From Thermothielavioides terrestris NRRL 8126 (Eukaryota > Ascomycota > Sordariomycetes > Sordariales > Chaetomiaceae), in assembly GCF_000226115.1 (NCBI RefSeq), contig NC_016460.1, forward strand, positions 1,860,001-1,924,000: DNA of 64,000 bases, read 5' to 3'. Shown here one piece after another: positions 36,247 to 46,460 of the stretch. The number at the start of each line of letters is the position of its first letter. Position 1 is the first letter of the stretch. The notes under the pieces are model-generated. The model was not told the DNA's origin and did no database searches. It was given only the letters and a program-made list of their open reading frames with translations. A program made the position numbers and the translations under genes.

Positions 36247-37280
36247 AGTGCCTATATACTACTAGGAGGTTGTTACCAATAGTAGTATAGGCACTATAAA
36301 GGAACTCCTTGAAGTCTTCCTCTAAATAATCCTATAGAAGCATCTTTTAATAGTTATAGCGGATATAAGCCTTTGTATTATAGAACGTTGCCTTAATTGG
36401 GTTCAAATCTAGTGAATATAGCAGTAAATACTATAGTAGAATACTAGCCTCCTAACAAAGTTGTTTAACGGTATAGCTCCAATACTATAATGCATTATCT
36501 ATAATAAGAATACTATAGCGGTTTAGGAATAGCCTTATTTTAGCTAGAACGTAGTCCTTAAGCTATATAAGGAAGCCTTCCTAATTGCTATAACCCTATT
36601 AGACCAATAGATTAAGAACACTATTAATTATAATTGTAGAGAGGATATAGTAGCATTTACCTCTTTTAACGACGTCGTCGACGATAGGAGTAACGCCTAG
36701 TAGCGCCTAGCCAGTACAACGAACATTATCTCTTCGATCTAAGCCTAATTCGTTATAGAATATAAACATCTTAGCAATAAACATCGTAACTTTTCTAATA
36801 TAATTAAGCCAGAGGATATAGTTCTATTATATACCTCTTCGTAAAGCAACCTTCTTCTTCTAATTGGCTATATAAAGATAATGTAATATCGTCGATAGAG
36901 ATACGAATATATAGCATTCTTTAAGAAGGAAGGCCTATATTTCGTTGAAGTAGAGGTCGGACTTGCTCGTAAAGTAGTTAAGAAGCTTCTAGCAGATATA
37001 ATATATATATTAGCTAACCGCTAGGAAGATCGCTAACAACGTATTAGTATAGAACGAACCTCTATAGCCTATAGCTATAGTATATAGGAGTTCTATAGCG
37101 TCTTTAGCTTTAGAAAAGGATCGTTAGTAAAGTCGAATATACGCCTATACCGGTATACCTATATTAGGCTAATGTCCGCCTTATACACAATGACCTATAG
37201 CGTTTCCCTAATATATATTATAACGGCGATTAGGCGCCTTTAGCAGTCATTAATATATCGAACTATAGTGCCTAGACGCC
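36221..37280 (-). pseudogene. DD34E (Tc1/mariner-superfamily) transposase, RIP-decayed
   Basis: Read leftward, the frame gives a helix-turn-helix-like region ending LNYFTSKSDLYFNEI (cf. KPDLYLDEM of fungal DDE_3 transposases), then FYNELGLDRRDNVRCTG..LLGVTPIV where the first catalytic Asp is now Asn, then LIIDNALQYW with the second Asp kept, and YSLDLNPIK where the catalytic Glu is Lys. There are 34 residues between the second and third catalytic positions. It ends HFKKVIMPF at the stop 36223-36221. The N-terminal boundary is uncertain. Several TAG/TAA codons interrupt it. It lies inside the right TIR and points away from it. Confidence 0.82.
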
Positions 37281-37334
37281 CTGTCTCTAAGCAAGGAACT
37301 AGGGCGCGTTACGTATATAGCGAGGCGGGTACCG

Positions 37335-37610
37335 GGGCAGTTCGAAGGCAGGCACTTAGGCAGTTCAAAGGCGGGCATCGGGGCGGTTCGTAGGCGGGCT
37401 CCAGGGCGGTTCGTAGGCGGGCTCCAGGGCGGTTTATAGGCGGGCTCCGGGGTGGTTCGTAGGCGAGCTCTAGGGCGGTTCGAAGGTAGGCTCCTAGGCA
37501 GTTCGAAGGCAAGCTCCTAGGCAGTTCGAAGGCAGGTACTCGGGCAGTTCGAAGGCAGGCACTTAGGCAGTTCGAGGGCGGGTTCCTAGGCGGTTCGAAG
37601 GCGGGCTTCG
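37335..37610. repeat. GC-rich minisatellite, 12 copies of 23 bp
   Basis: Twelve units of the type GGGCGGTTCGWAGGCGGGCTCC follow one another without gaps between the transposase and the right TIR. It stands out as GC-rich and CpG-rich inside an AT-rich, RIP-degraded block. Confidence 0.9.
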
Positions 37611-37650
37611 ATAGCTGGGTTCAGGGGCTCGATGGTTGTGCTAACTAAGC

Positions 37651-37826
37651 TATAGATATCAATAAGCACGTAAAAACACTAGAAAATGGCTATTTAGGCC
37701 GTTTTTTGCAGTATCTATAGCTTCAAGATCGATGGCGATAGTTGCCCACTGTTGGCTACTGTTGTTCAAATTGGGGTGTGTTGCAGGCACTTGGACCCAC
37801 TTTAACCTGGTGCTTGCAAACGACAA
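37651..37826 (-). repeat. right terminal inverted repeat (176 bp)
   Basis: Reverse complement of 19505-19680. It ends CGACAA next to host-like sequence AGGAAGAC. Confidence 0.9.
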
Positions 37827-40800
37827 AGGAAGACAACGACACCTCAACAACTGAGCTCAAAATTGGGCGACAACAACTCCACAAGATGGGAAGAGACAGC
37901 ATACATTGGCACATATTTCAAGCTTCAACCCAAAGCGGACCCTGTATTCAAGTCTCTACAGACCCTGCCATCCTCCATTGACCCGTCCAGCCACCCCGCC
38001 AAACCCTTCCCTTGGTGCCATCCCGTGACACCCGCCCCTGAGACATCCCATTGACACCGATGATCTTGCAGTATAGATGTTAGCAGTAGACTTGGCCCAC
38101 TCGGGATGCGAGAGGAAGACTTACCAAGTTGAATTGCGGTGGGTGACACCGACCTCGTGAAAGCGATGACGGCAGGCGGGCCAAGTCGACTCCAACATCT
38201 CAAACCGCTCATGCAGAGCCGCAGCAGGACAGGAAGAGAAAAGAGAAAAGGACATACCTGAGCTCCTCCCATACCGCCCCCATTCCCCCTCTTCCCTACC
38301 CCAGTGCCAAGACCCCAATCCTCCCATACCGCCTCCTCCCTACACTCTTTTCTACCCATGATCAATTGGTGCCGCCATATTGCTGCCGTCAAGTTGTTGC
38401 CGTGCCAAGTCAGTGCTGTTAGTTGTCGCGATTCATCCTCCCCACTAAGTCCGTTCGCGTGGACTGCCGATCGACCCTCCTTGATCATTATCATACAAAT
38501 GCGTTGGTTGGCGCGGTTGGTGTCGTCTCTTGTCAGTGCCGTAAATAGTTGGCGATCAATATCCTCCCCACTAAGTCCGTTCGCGTGGACTGCCGGTCGA
38601 CCCCTGCGTGTGTTCACGTCAGTACCAAGAGGCGGGGGGAAGTAAGATGATCGGAGGGGAGGAGATGCCATGAAGGGCAAAAAGTCGGGTGGGTGAGAGG
38701 GGAATTGATCAACTGTTCAAGAAGAGAACAAACATGAATATTGAGGTAGAGAACTTACTCCTTGATATAAAATGTCGAAGATGTCGAATGAGATAACACC
38801 CAATCCCTGAAGGCGTGTTAGTGATGCGATGCTCAGCGGAAACACGCGTCATGTCACTGCTGCTGCTGCTGCAATTGCGTGTTAGAGATGTTGGAGAAGA
38901 ACTTGATGGCGTTTTGCCTTGCCGGTCGCTGTCACTGGCGCCTGTTTTCGAAAAATATGTCAGCAGCAGCATGCAAGACTTGGGCCGGGAGAGCGGAGCA
39001 GGTGCTCAATGCTAAGGCGATTGCAATGCGGGGCGATCTGTCTGCGGGAGAAGAAAGTCAGTAACTGCCCTGATGCGTTGGGAAGCAATTGAAGTCGGCG
39101 AAGAAGGCGAACGGAAAAGTCGGTGTCCGATTGAACAAATCTTGGATGGCGAAGGGGAATCGGTGGGTCAACAAAGAAGAAAGATGAAGACAGCGCGAAA
39201 CCGACTGTGTGATAGACAATCGGGAAAGACAGAGGAAGATCCTCGCACAATGGATGGGCAAGCCATTGAGTTGGGCGATTGAGTAAAGTAGGTATGAAAG
39301 AAGGAAGAGGAGGGAGGAAAAGGAAGGGGGAAAAAGGCCAGGAAGGAAAACGAAGGAAGAGGCAGGAAAAGGAAGGAAAGGTCAGAAACCAGAGCGACTT
39401 ACGATGCGCAGGTAGGAAGCTTGGTTGAGCGATTGTCGGTCAAAAGAACACAGTCGGTCGGAAAAACTCGCAAGTCGGCGATTATAAAAGAATGATGGAG
39501 CAGAACGCCTGATTGTACTGACGGAGAGAGAAGAATGAGGATGGAAAAGCTCATGGTGGGGAGAGGGAAGAATGAGGAGGAGAGAGCTCAAGGTGCGAAG
39601 GGAAGAGAAGGCAATGGGCAAGATGGGAGGTGGAGGGGCAAAGAAGGCGGGAGCATTGGCAAGGAACTCCGGAGGGTGCTGGGCCCCAGCGATGGTTGGA
39701 AGTTGTTGGATGTAGGAGTGAGGAAGAGAGAGAAAGAGGGGAGGGAAGGGGGTATTTATATGCCATCCAGATCCGCCAGAGCGCCTGGCTGATTCAAAAA
39801 AAAATTCTTGCAAGAATGGTAATTCCTATTGTTGAGAATTATTCAGAGGCGAACAATAAGAAATCAGAATAAAAAAAATTAGACGCGCCATGCAAATATG
39901 CGCAGAACCTGCCTGCCTGGAGGAGTTCGGATGACGCGTGTAAGCCAGAGAAGACGCGTCTCCCAAATCAGAAAAGGCGCGTCTCCTGGTCCCTGATTAA
40001 AGAAGCTCGAGCACTTTGCGTCGCCCGTGCAACTGACGCCCCTCATGAGGCAGTTAATACGTCAGGGCTCTGCTCGACCCGGCCAGCCGCCTGCCGGACT
40101 GCGGGTCGCCTGGGCTCTCGCCGAGGAGGTCACGATGGAAATCTAACGCTAAAGCACTCATCCGCATGCATATGAGCTAATTACGCAGCCTGTGTAATCT
40201 GAAGAACACCTGGATAATCACTTGGGAAGCCCCTGGGAAAGCCCCCATCGCGGAACGCCGACCTACCATCAGTTCCAGTTCCCACTGAGTGCTATGGCAG
40301 ATTTTGGGCTCTGGGCCCAAGGCTCGAGCAGTGTAGACGTCAATTGGAGCCAATTGAGTGGATGTTATTGAAATCACAAATCACAATGATAATCCGAGGC
40401 AGTTCCTTAGTGCCAATGCCGTTTTCTATGGCTTTTGGGGTACGGGTTTTCTGTGCAACTGTGGATAGAGGTGCCTGAGCAGTGGACCGAGTGCAGCGCC
40501 CTCAAACTTGGAGTCGGGAAATTGCAGACTGGAATCAGCCACAACAGGAACAAAACAAAATCAGCAACGCCAGGAACAAACAAAAGCGACGCTCATCAGT
40601 TCGGCTGCATGATATCAATGCCCCTTGCTCCTCGGCCCAGTCAGCGGCTGATCAATTCCGCCCAGAGAGAAAGAGATAAGCTTGGTGAATTTTGTTTATT
40701 TTTTTTCTTTGGTTTACGAGAGATTTCCACCTGGAGTCAAAGAACAACCATTGCGATCACTGGAATTCGCTGGCTCGGACGGTCATTCTTGCAGGGCCTC

Positions 40801-40849
40801 GTCGGCGACAGCAAGCAACCGCTCCACGATCGTAAACGCAGCTCCAGTG
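37827..40849. other. gene-poor spacer with duplications and purine-rich tracts
   Basis: Composition returns to normal. No spliced gene is supported. A 42-bp segment is repeated at 38435-38476 and 38561-38602 within a longer imperfect 126-bp duplication. A long purine-rich run (GGAAGG/GAAAGG type) lies at about 39,290-39,385, and another purine-rich stretch at 39,520-39,660. A 251-codon minus-strand frame over 37,925-38,680 contains the duplicated segment and looks like repeat DNA rather than a gene. Confidence 0.5.
38435..38602 (+). repeat. imperfect direct duplication, 126-bp period
   Basis: Segments starting ATCCTCCCCACTAAGTCCGT at 38435 and 38561 are nearly identical for 42 bp, with weaker similarity (GTCAGTGCYGT) upstream of each. 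Confidence 0.8.
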
Positions 40850-40851
40850 TA

Positions 40852-41060
40852 CCAGGGGGCTCCACATGCACTTTGTTTTAGTTGCCCCCTCTCCTGCGGA
40901 GAGGGGGGATCAAAATAATGGGACAGCCCAAAATTGGGGGACAGAACAAATCTCTATACATTTTGCTAGTATCCGTGTTAGTGCTAAACATTGCACCTTA
41001 ATTGCATAGCTAATTCGCATTGCATTGCTTTAAAATTTAACTTAGATGCTAAGAGGGCTT

Positions 41061-41102
<42 letters not shown>

Positions 41103-41295
41103 TGGGCTAAGTTTAAGGGTAATACAATGTAGATTGGCTTAGTGGTTGAGGTGCAAAGGTTGGTACTAACACAAGTACTAAGAAAATGCATAGAGATATG
41201 TTTTGTCCCCCAATTGTGTGCTGTCCCATGATTTTGATCCCCCCTCTCCGCAGGAGAGGGGGCAACTAAAACTAAGTGCATGTGGAGCCCCCTGG
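40852..41295. mobile_element. 444-bp MITE with long TIRs and TA target duplication
   Basis: The element starts CCAGGGGGCTCCACATGCAC and ends with its reverse complement, flanked by TA on both sides (40850-40851 and 41296-41297). The inverted repeats extend about 125 bp with few mismatches. Each arm contains its own perfect hairpin (CCCCTCTCC TGC GGAGAGGGG). An (AT)n run fills the centre at about 41,065-41,095. No ORF is present. The TA duplication points to a Tc1/mariner-type transposase acting in trans. Confidence 0.88.
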
Positions 41296-41297
41296 TA

Positions 41298-42932
41298 CAT
41301 TTCTGAAAAGGTCGAAAATTATGTCCCACCGCCAGATTTGATTCTGCTCACCTTGGCGGCTTCTCTCCAGCGTAGAACTAAACGCATTTTCCATGCTGTG
41401 CTTCCCACATCCCTCTTTGCACCCGCTCCATATCTCGCCTGAACAGAAACCCATCTTCCCACTCCACTGACAACACGTACTAGCACCGATTCTTACCGTG
41501 CGCAGTAGGTGGGCCATTCCAGATGATAACCCTCCTCCACAAAGCCCCCGCTGAAAACTGGCACCTCCCGGAGACCCCCAACCGCCACGCGGTATCCATC
41601 CATCTGGAATTGTCTGTATAAGGCTGTTCAGCCGCGTCACACAACTGACTTCTGCCTTTCCATATGCCACTCAAACAGGCATCGCTAGCTGTACGAAGGG
41701 CCGACAGGCACCAGACCCCGCAACCAGCCGTAAACCAGCCGTTTGGGCTGATTGCTTGCAGACCTGATGGTTGGCCGTAGCGCACCTAGCGCACCCATGC
41801 TCGACCTGTCAGCGGTCGCACTTCCGCACTTTGTCTTCAATCGCCCGCAGATTGGGCATCGAGCTGGAGGGGACGTAGCAAACATCCGGGCTCTTCTCTG
41901 GGATTGGTCCCGGCGACGAGAGGGAGAAATCGTAATTGACGAGGCCAGTCGCTAGACCTGGGGCTGAAGAGGTTCCCCGACAAGCCTGGCTGTTCGGAAC
42001 CCGGCGGGCTTAGCATGGGTCTTTTTTTCGCGTTGCTTGCCGCCCTCAGCTTCGAAAGGAGGCACATCTCCTTGCCAATGCGGGGGTGTCAGATACTCCA
42101 TATAGGTACTGTGATATGTTTTGTGGCAAGTGTGCCTTGCCAACGGGCGCTCAATTTCGGTTGGCACACGATAGCTTCGGACATTGTATGGATTACAGTG
42201 TGTGGCAGAACCTGTCGGTCATCTATGGGCGAATACAACTTTGCTCGGCATGCTAATCCTGTCGTGCTAGTACTGCAATGTGTAGCCGGCAGCTTCACAT
42301 TCTTCTCTCCGCTTCCGGAACCGACAGGTTTGATCCCGCCTTGGCGTATCTCGGAGGTGCTGACCCTTAAGGCAAAGTCCTGTTCTATATAGCCTGTCCG
42401 TCGACACGCCGCAGGAGCAGTGAGGCTGAGATAAGCAAGCGCTGACCACCATGGCCGCTGATTGACAACGCGGCGCGGCGCCGCGCCGCACTTGGGTTGC
42501 GGCAGTGTTGCCTAAGCGATCTCTGGCGTGGGCTGCCTGAATCCACTTCTTCTCGGCGGCTTTTGCTCCAATCGAGCCGCACCATGAGAAAGCGGCCGGA
42601 GTCTGGGCAGGCGAACGAAGTGGATGCATTGAACATACCCCGAAATTAGACCCTCTCCCACGGTTGGGAGCTCGGCGATGCAAACGCCAAGCCCCCCGCA
42701 AAGTCCGAGGTTCCATTAGCACGGAAAAGAGCGAGAACGGATGGGACGGGACGTTGGGAAAGGCAACGTGAGGTGGGTGCGCCTTACACGGTACTGTGTT
42801 GGTAAAAGCATAAAAGGAGTCAGTCTCGGCTCTTAATCTTCAAGAGTTGCTTGCCTATCAAGTTGCCTCATTCCCATCTTCACGACCCAGAAACCGTCGT
42901 CCCATACCTTGACCGGTGATTTATTGGCAATT
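41298..42932. other. intergenic, promoter of the GPI protein at its right end
   Basis: About 1.6 kb. I find no gene with motifs or a closed splice pattern. The last 150 bp precede the GPI-anchored protein gene. Confidence 0.5.
42809..42816 (+). promoter_or_regulatory. TATA-like box upstream of the GPI protein gene
   Basis: CATAAAAG lies about 117 bp before the start codon at 42933, followed by a C/T-rich leader. Position and sequence fit a fungal TATA element; not proven. Confidence 0.4.
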
Positions 42933-43639
42933 ATGCGCTCTGTTATCCTCTCCGCCGCCGTCGCCGCCAGCCTGGCCAGCCTCGCTGCCGCCGTCGCTGT
43001 CGCGTCCGGCAACATTACCAGTTCAGGCAGCACTGCCCGGATCTTCCTTGACGACGACCTCAACGGTCAGGGCTCCTACGTAGCTTCGATCGTGAACGCC
43101 TGCTCGGATCGGACTGTCTACGCCATCCAATGTACGAGCGCCGGGAACGCTCTGGGGCGTGAGATCTGTGGCCCCGCTGCTCCGGTTCGTAGCCCCCAAC
43201 ATGTTGGCAGAGAACAACGGCCCCCCCCCCCCCCCCCCCGCCGAACTAATCTAATTTTAACGAAACCACACAGACCGTGACCGTCACGGAGGGCCCTTCC
43301 CAGTTCATCGCCAGCTACGTGACCGAGACGGGGACGCTGGGCCACGACGCGAAGCTGACCATCTCCGAGTCCTGCCGCCTCAAGGGCACCACCGAGGCCG
43401 ACTGCGTGGCCGCTGCTACCATCGAAATCGACGGCAGCGCGACCGGCAGCTCGAGCTCGACGGTCCTGACCGGCTCCCACGTCCACTTCTACAACGTGCC
43501 CATCACGGCCGGCGCGGAGAAGACGGCGAGCGCGACAGGTGCCTGCACGCCCAACGCCGCAGCCGGGAGCAGCCTGAGCGTGGTCAAGGTCATGGCTGCT
43601 GCTCTGGCTGCGGGATTTCTGGGCGTTCTTGCTTTCTGA
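42933..43639 (+). CDS. GPI-anchored cell-surface protein, hypothetical
   Basis: Two exons (42933-43184, 43274-43639) give 205 aa. The ATG at 42933 opens a signal peptide MRSVILSAAVAASLASLAAA. The mature part has paired Cys residues (NACSDRTVYAIQC, ICGP, SCRLKGTTEADC) and Ser/Thr-rich stretches, and the C-terminus ends in a hydrophobic tail (SVVKVMAAALAAGFLGVLAF) after a small-residue region, the layout of a GPI attachment signal. The protein resembles small fungal surface proteins with a CGP..TVTVTEGPS block formed across the intron. That intron contains a run of 19 C residues. Function unknown; cell-wall or plasma-membrane location inferred. Confidence 0.78.
43221..43239 (+). repeat. poly-C homopolymer (19 bp) in the GPI protein intron
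   Basis: It lies between the donor at 43185 and acceptor at 43273. Confidence 0.85.
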
Positions 43640-44496
43640 GGACAGCGAGGTGCTGGGAATGAACGTTTTGCGTGTCATCGATTTGATGGATTTGGGTCGC
43701 TGGGAACTGGGACACCTTGGTTGGTTTAGCGCGGTCAATGTGGGTTCTTCAAGGAAGGACTTAGGGGTAAATGGCGTACGGAGGTTTTTCTGGTTGTTCT
43801 CGCGCTCGAGAATCTTATGCGAAGATTCAACAAGCAGTCATTCAATTCGTTAATTGATTTGCTGTTTGCATAACTCACACCCAAAAGAGTGCATCGTCCG
43901 GCCCGCACACCCACATCACAGTCGTTTCTATTTTCGGTTACGCGATGCCGACGTCGACGGCAATTGTGTCTGAGGTTAATCCGTGCTTGGCTCGTCGTTG
44001 GCCGCCAGAGGTATGCCGCAGGCGTGCTGGGGAACGCATACCCACGGTGGCAGGAAAGCAGTAGTTATCCAGTTCCAGAAGCGGAAACTGCCAATTACAC
44101 ACCTGCAATCCCGAGACGGCCGTAACGGTCCTGTGGGGCAGAATTTGGAGAGTCGTGAACGAAAGCATCGTCAAATCCATACAGCACCAGTGATAGGGCG
44201 GCGCATACCATCGGCATCAAGTTGGTGGGGCCGCGGGCCAACTCGGATTTGGGCTGAGGTGGTTGTCACCCCACCAATTCCTCACTCTACTCCATTATTC
44301 CGCCATCGTCTGTCTGTGGATTGTGTTGCGCTGCTTCAGACGTTGGCTGAATCCTTCGCACCTACCACATTTATCGAGGCTTGAGCACTGGCTCAGACAT
44401 TCTCAGCTAGACTGCACACCTCGCCTCGGCTTTGACAGACCCCCTCCCCCGCCCAGCGCTCCCAAAAGCCCACCTCTCGAGCCTGCCACCCCTCCT
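43640..44496. other. intergenic / promoter and leader of the CBS gene
   Basis: About 860 bp between two co-oriented genes. No gene or RNA is recognised. An in-frame open stretch extends upstream of the CBS start but has no ATG with support. Confidence 0.5.
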
Positions 44497-46184
44497 ATGA
44501 TGGCTGCTGCGAACGATCAAGCGGCTCACAAGGAGCCGCGGCCGCCGGTGCCGATCCTCGAAGCGCCGAAGCTCAGCGTCAAGATGTCTGCGACCGAGCT
44601 GATCGGCAACACGCCGCTCGTCCGTCTGAACAAGATCCCCCAGTCGTTTGGCGTCGAAGCAGAAGTCTACGCCAAGGTCGAACTGTTCAACGCCGGCGGG
44701 AGCGTCAAGGACAGGATAGCGCTGCGCATGATCGAGGAGGCCGAGAAGAGCGGCCGGATCAAGCCGGGCGACACGCTGATTGAGCCCACCAGCGGCAATA
44801 CGTGGGTTCCTTTCCCTTCCTGGTGTTTGTCGTAGTCGGTTTGCTGACCGAGCCAAGCGGCATTGGCCTCGCGCTTGTCGGCGCAATCAAGGGCTACAAG
44901 ACCATCATCACCCTACCCGAGAAGATGTCGGCCGAGAAGGTGTCGGTCCTGCGCGCGCTCGGCGCCACCATCATCCGGACGCCTACCCAGGCCGCCTGGG
45001 ACAGTCCCGAAAGCCACATCGGCGTGGCAAAGCGCCTGCTGAAGGAGATTCCGAACTCGCACATCCTCGACCAGTACACAAACCAGGACAACCCGCTCGC
45101 GCACGAGTTCGGCACAGCGGAGGAGATTTGGGCGCAAACCGGCGGCAAGATCACGGCCGTGGTTGCGGGCGCTGGAACCGGAGGCACCATCACCGGCATC
45201 GCGAAGGGCCTGAGGAAACACGACAAGAACATCAAGATCATCGCGGCCGACCCCCACGGCAGCATCCTGGCCCTGCCGGAAAGCCTAAATGAGGAGAAGG
45301 CCAACATCCCGTACAAGGTGGAGGGCATCGGCTACGACTTCATCCCGGACGTCCTGAACCGGGGCCTGGTGGACAAGTGGTACAAGACCGACGACCGCGA
45401 GTCGTTCCAGCTGGCCAGGCGGCTGATCGCCGAGGAGGGCCTGCTGGTCGGCGGCAGCTCCGGCAGCGCGATGGCGGCCATGCTGCGGGCGGTGAAGGAC
45501 TTTGGGTTCGGCAAGGGCGACGTCGTGGTCGTCGTGCTCCCGGACAGCATCCGCTCCTACCTCTCCAAGTTCGCCGACGACGACTGGCTGGCCGCCAACG
45601 GCCTCCTGCCCAACGACCCCGAGAACATCGACGGAAAGGACACGCTCGCCGCGCCCAAGACACTGAGCCAGAACCCGGCGGACGCCTACGGCGGCGCGAC
45701 GGTGCGCTCGCTGCGCCTCAAGCCCGTCTCGTCGGTCCTCACGACCAGCCCGTGCGCCGAGGCCATCGAGACGATGCGCGACAAGGGCTTCGACCAGCTG
45801 CCCGTGCTGACCGCGACGACGGCTGGCGGCGGCGGCGGCGGCGGCAAGCTCGCCGGCCTGGTCACGCTGGGCAACCTGCTGAGCTACATCTCGCGCGGCC
45901 GGGCGTCGCCGACCAGCCCCGTCAGCGAGGTCATGTTCGACTTCAGCCGCATCGACGAGGTCGTGACGGACCCGCGCCGGTTCGGATCCGACCTCAAGGG
46001 CAAGGGCCAGAAGCGCAAGTTCGTCGAGATCACCATGGACACGCCGCTGTCCGCGCTCAGCCGCTTCCTCGAGTGGAACAGCGCGGCCGTCGTGACGGAG
46101 AGGGGCTCCGAGGGGAGGAAGCCTGTTGCGGTGGTCACCAAGGTGGATTTGCTGACGTGGATGGTGAGGCAGAAGCCCTCGTGA
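44497..46184 (+). CDS. CYS4: cystathionine beta-synthase
   Basis: Two exons (44497-44801, 44858-46184) give 543 aa. The enzyme condenses homocysteine with serine to cystathionine, the first step of transsulfuration, in the cytosol. [14 protein letters not shown] starts the PLP fold. The PLP lysine is in GGSVKDR (K71), and EPTSGNTGIGLAL, rebuilt across the 56-bp intron, binds the substrate. [12 protein letters not shown] and VGGSSGSAM are the phosphate and PLP contacts. Two CBS (Bateman) motifs follow in the last 160 residues, the first interrupted by a Gly8 stretch. As in other fungi there is no N-terminal heme domain. The ATG pair at 44497/44500 is the first supported start. The symbol is that of yeast. 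Confidence 0.95.
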
Positions 46185-46460
46185 ATACGGGGCTTTTTCT
46201 TCGGTTTGGGTTTCCTCTGTTTTTTGAGCATCTTTGACGGGCCATTGTGCCTCTGGAGTCCGGACTCAACATCTCCGGTCGGGTTGGACAGTGGCGGTTA
46301 GATACAGTATAACGGGATAGATCGGGCTCGGCGCGGCGTGCCGTTGGGGGCCAACCTCCATGAATATACCCAGTAGACAGTCGTGCCTCATCTACCCAGA
46401 CTTTCCATCTTACCACTGGCGCGCCCTCCTCCTATTCACGGGCACACACCAACCGCCCCA

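Larger units (their letters stand above)
19505..37826. mobile_element. nested transposon island: 18.3-kb unit bounded by 176-bp inverted repeats
   Basis: Two 176-bp inverted repeats (19505-19680 and 37651-37826) align end to end without gaps; nearly all differences are C/T or G/A transitions. The interior is AT-rich, full of TAG/TAA codons where CAG/CAA would stand, and rich in TpA, the pattern of RIP. Removing the 13.2-kb LTR element inside (21904-35099) leaves about 5.1 kb with a rightward long ORF and a leftward DD34E transposase, a plausible Tc1/mariner-superfamily transposon. I could not define the outer target-site duplication; the flanks are CCAAG on the left and AGGAAG on the right, with no TA dinucleotide. 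Confidence 0.8.

Noticed and set aside
37335..37610. CRISPR-like array
   Set aside because: Units are contiguous without spacers and the genome is fungal; it is a minisatellite.
19505..37826. Starship-type giant element
   Set aside because: No tyrosine-recombinase (captain) gene is seen; the long TIRs and DD34E transposase fit a cut-and-paste transposon enlarged by LTR insertions.
37925..38680. 251-codon minus-strand ORF near the nested element
   Set aside because: It contains two copies of a duplicated DNA segment and has no splice support or domain; judged repeat DNA.
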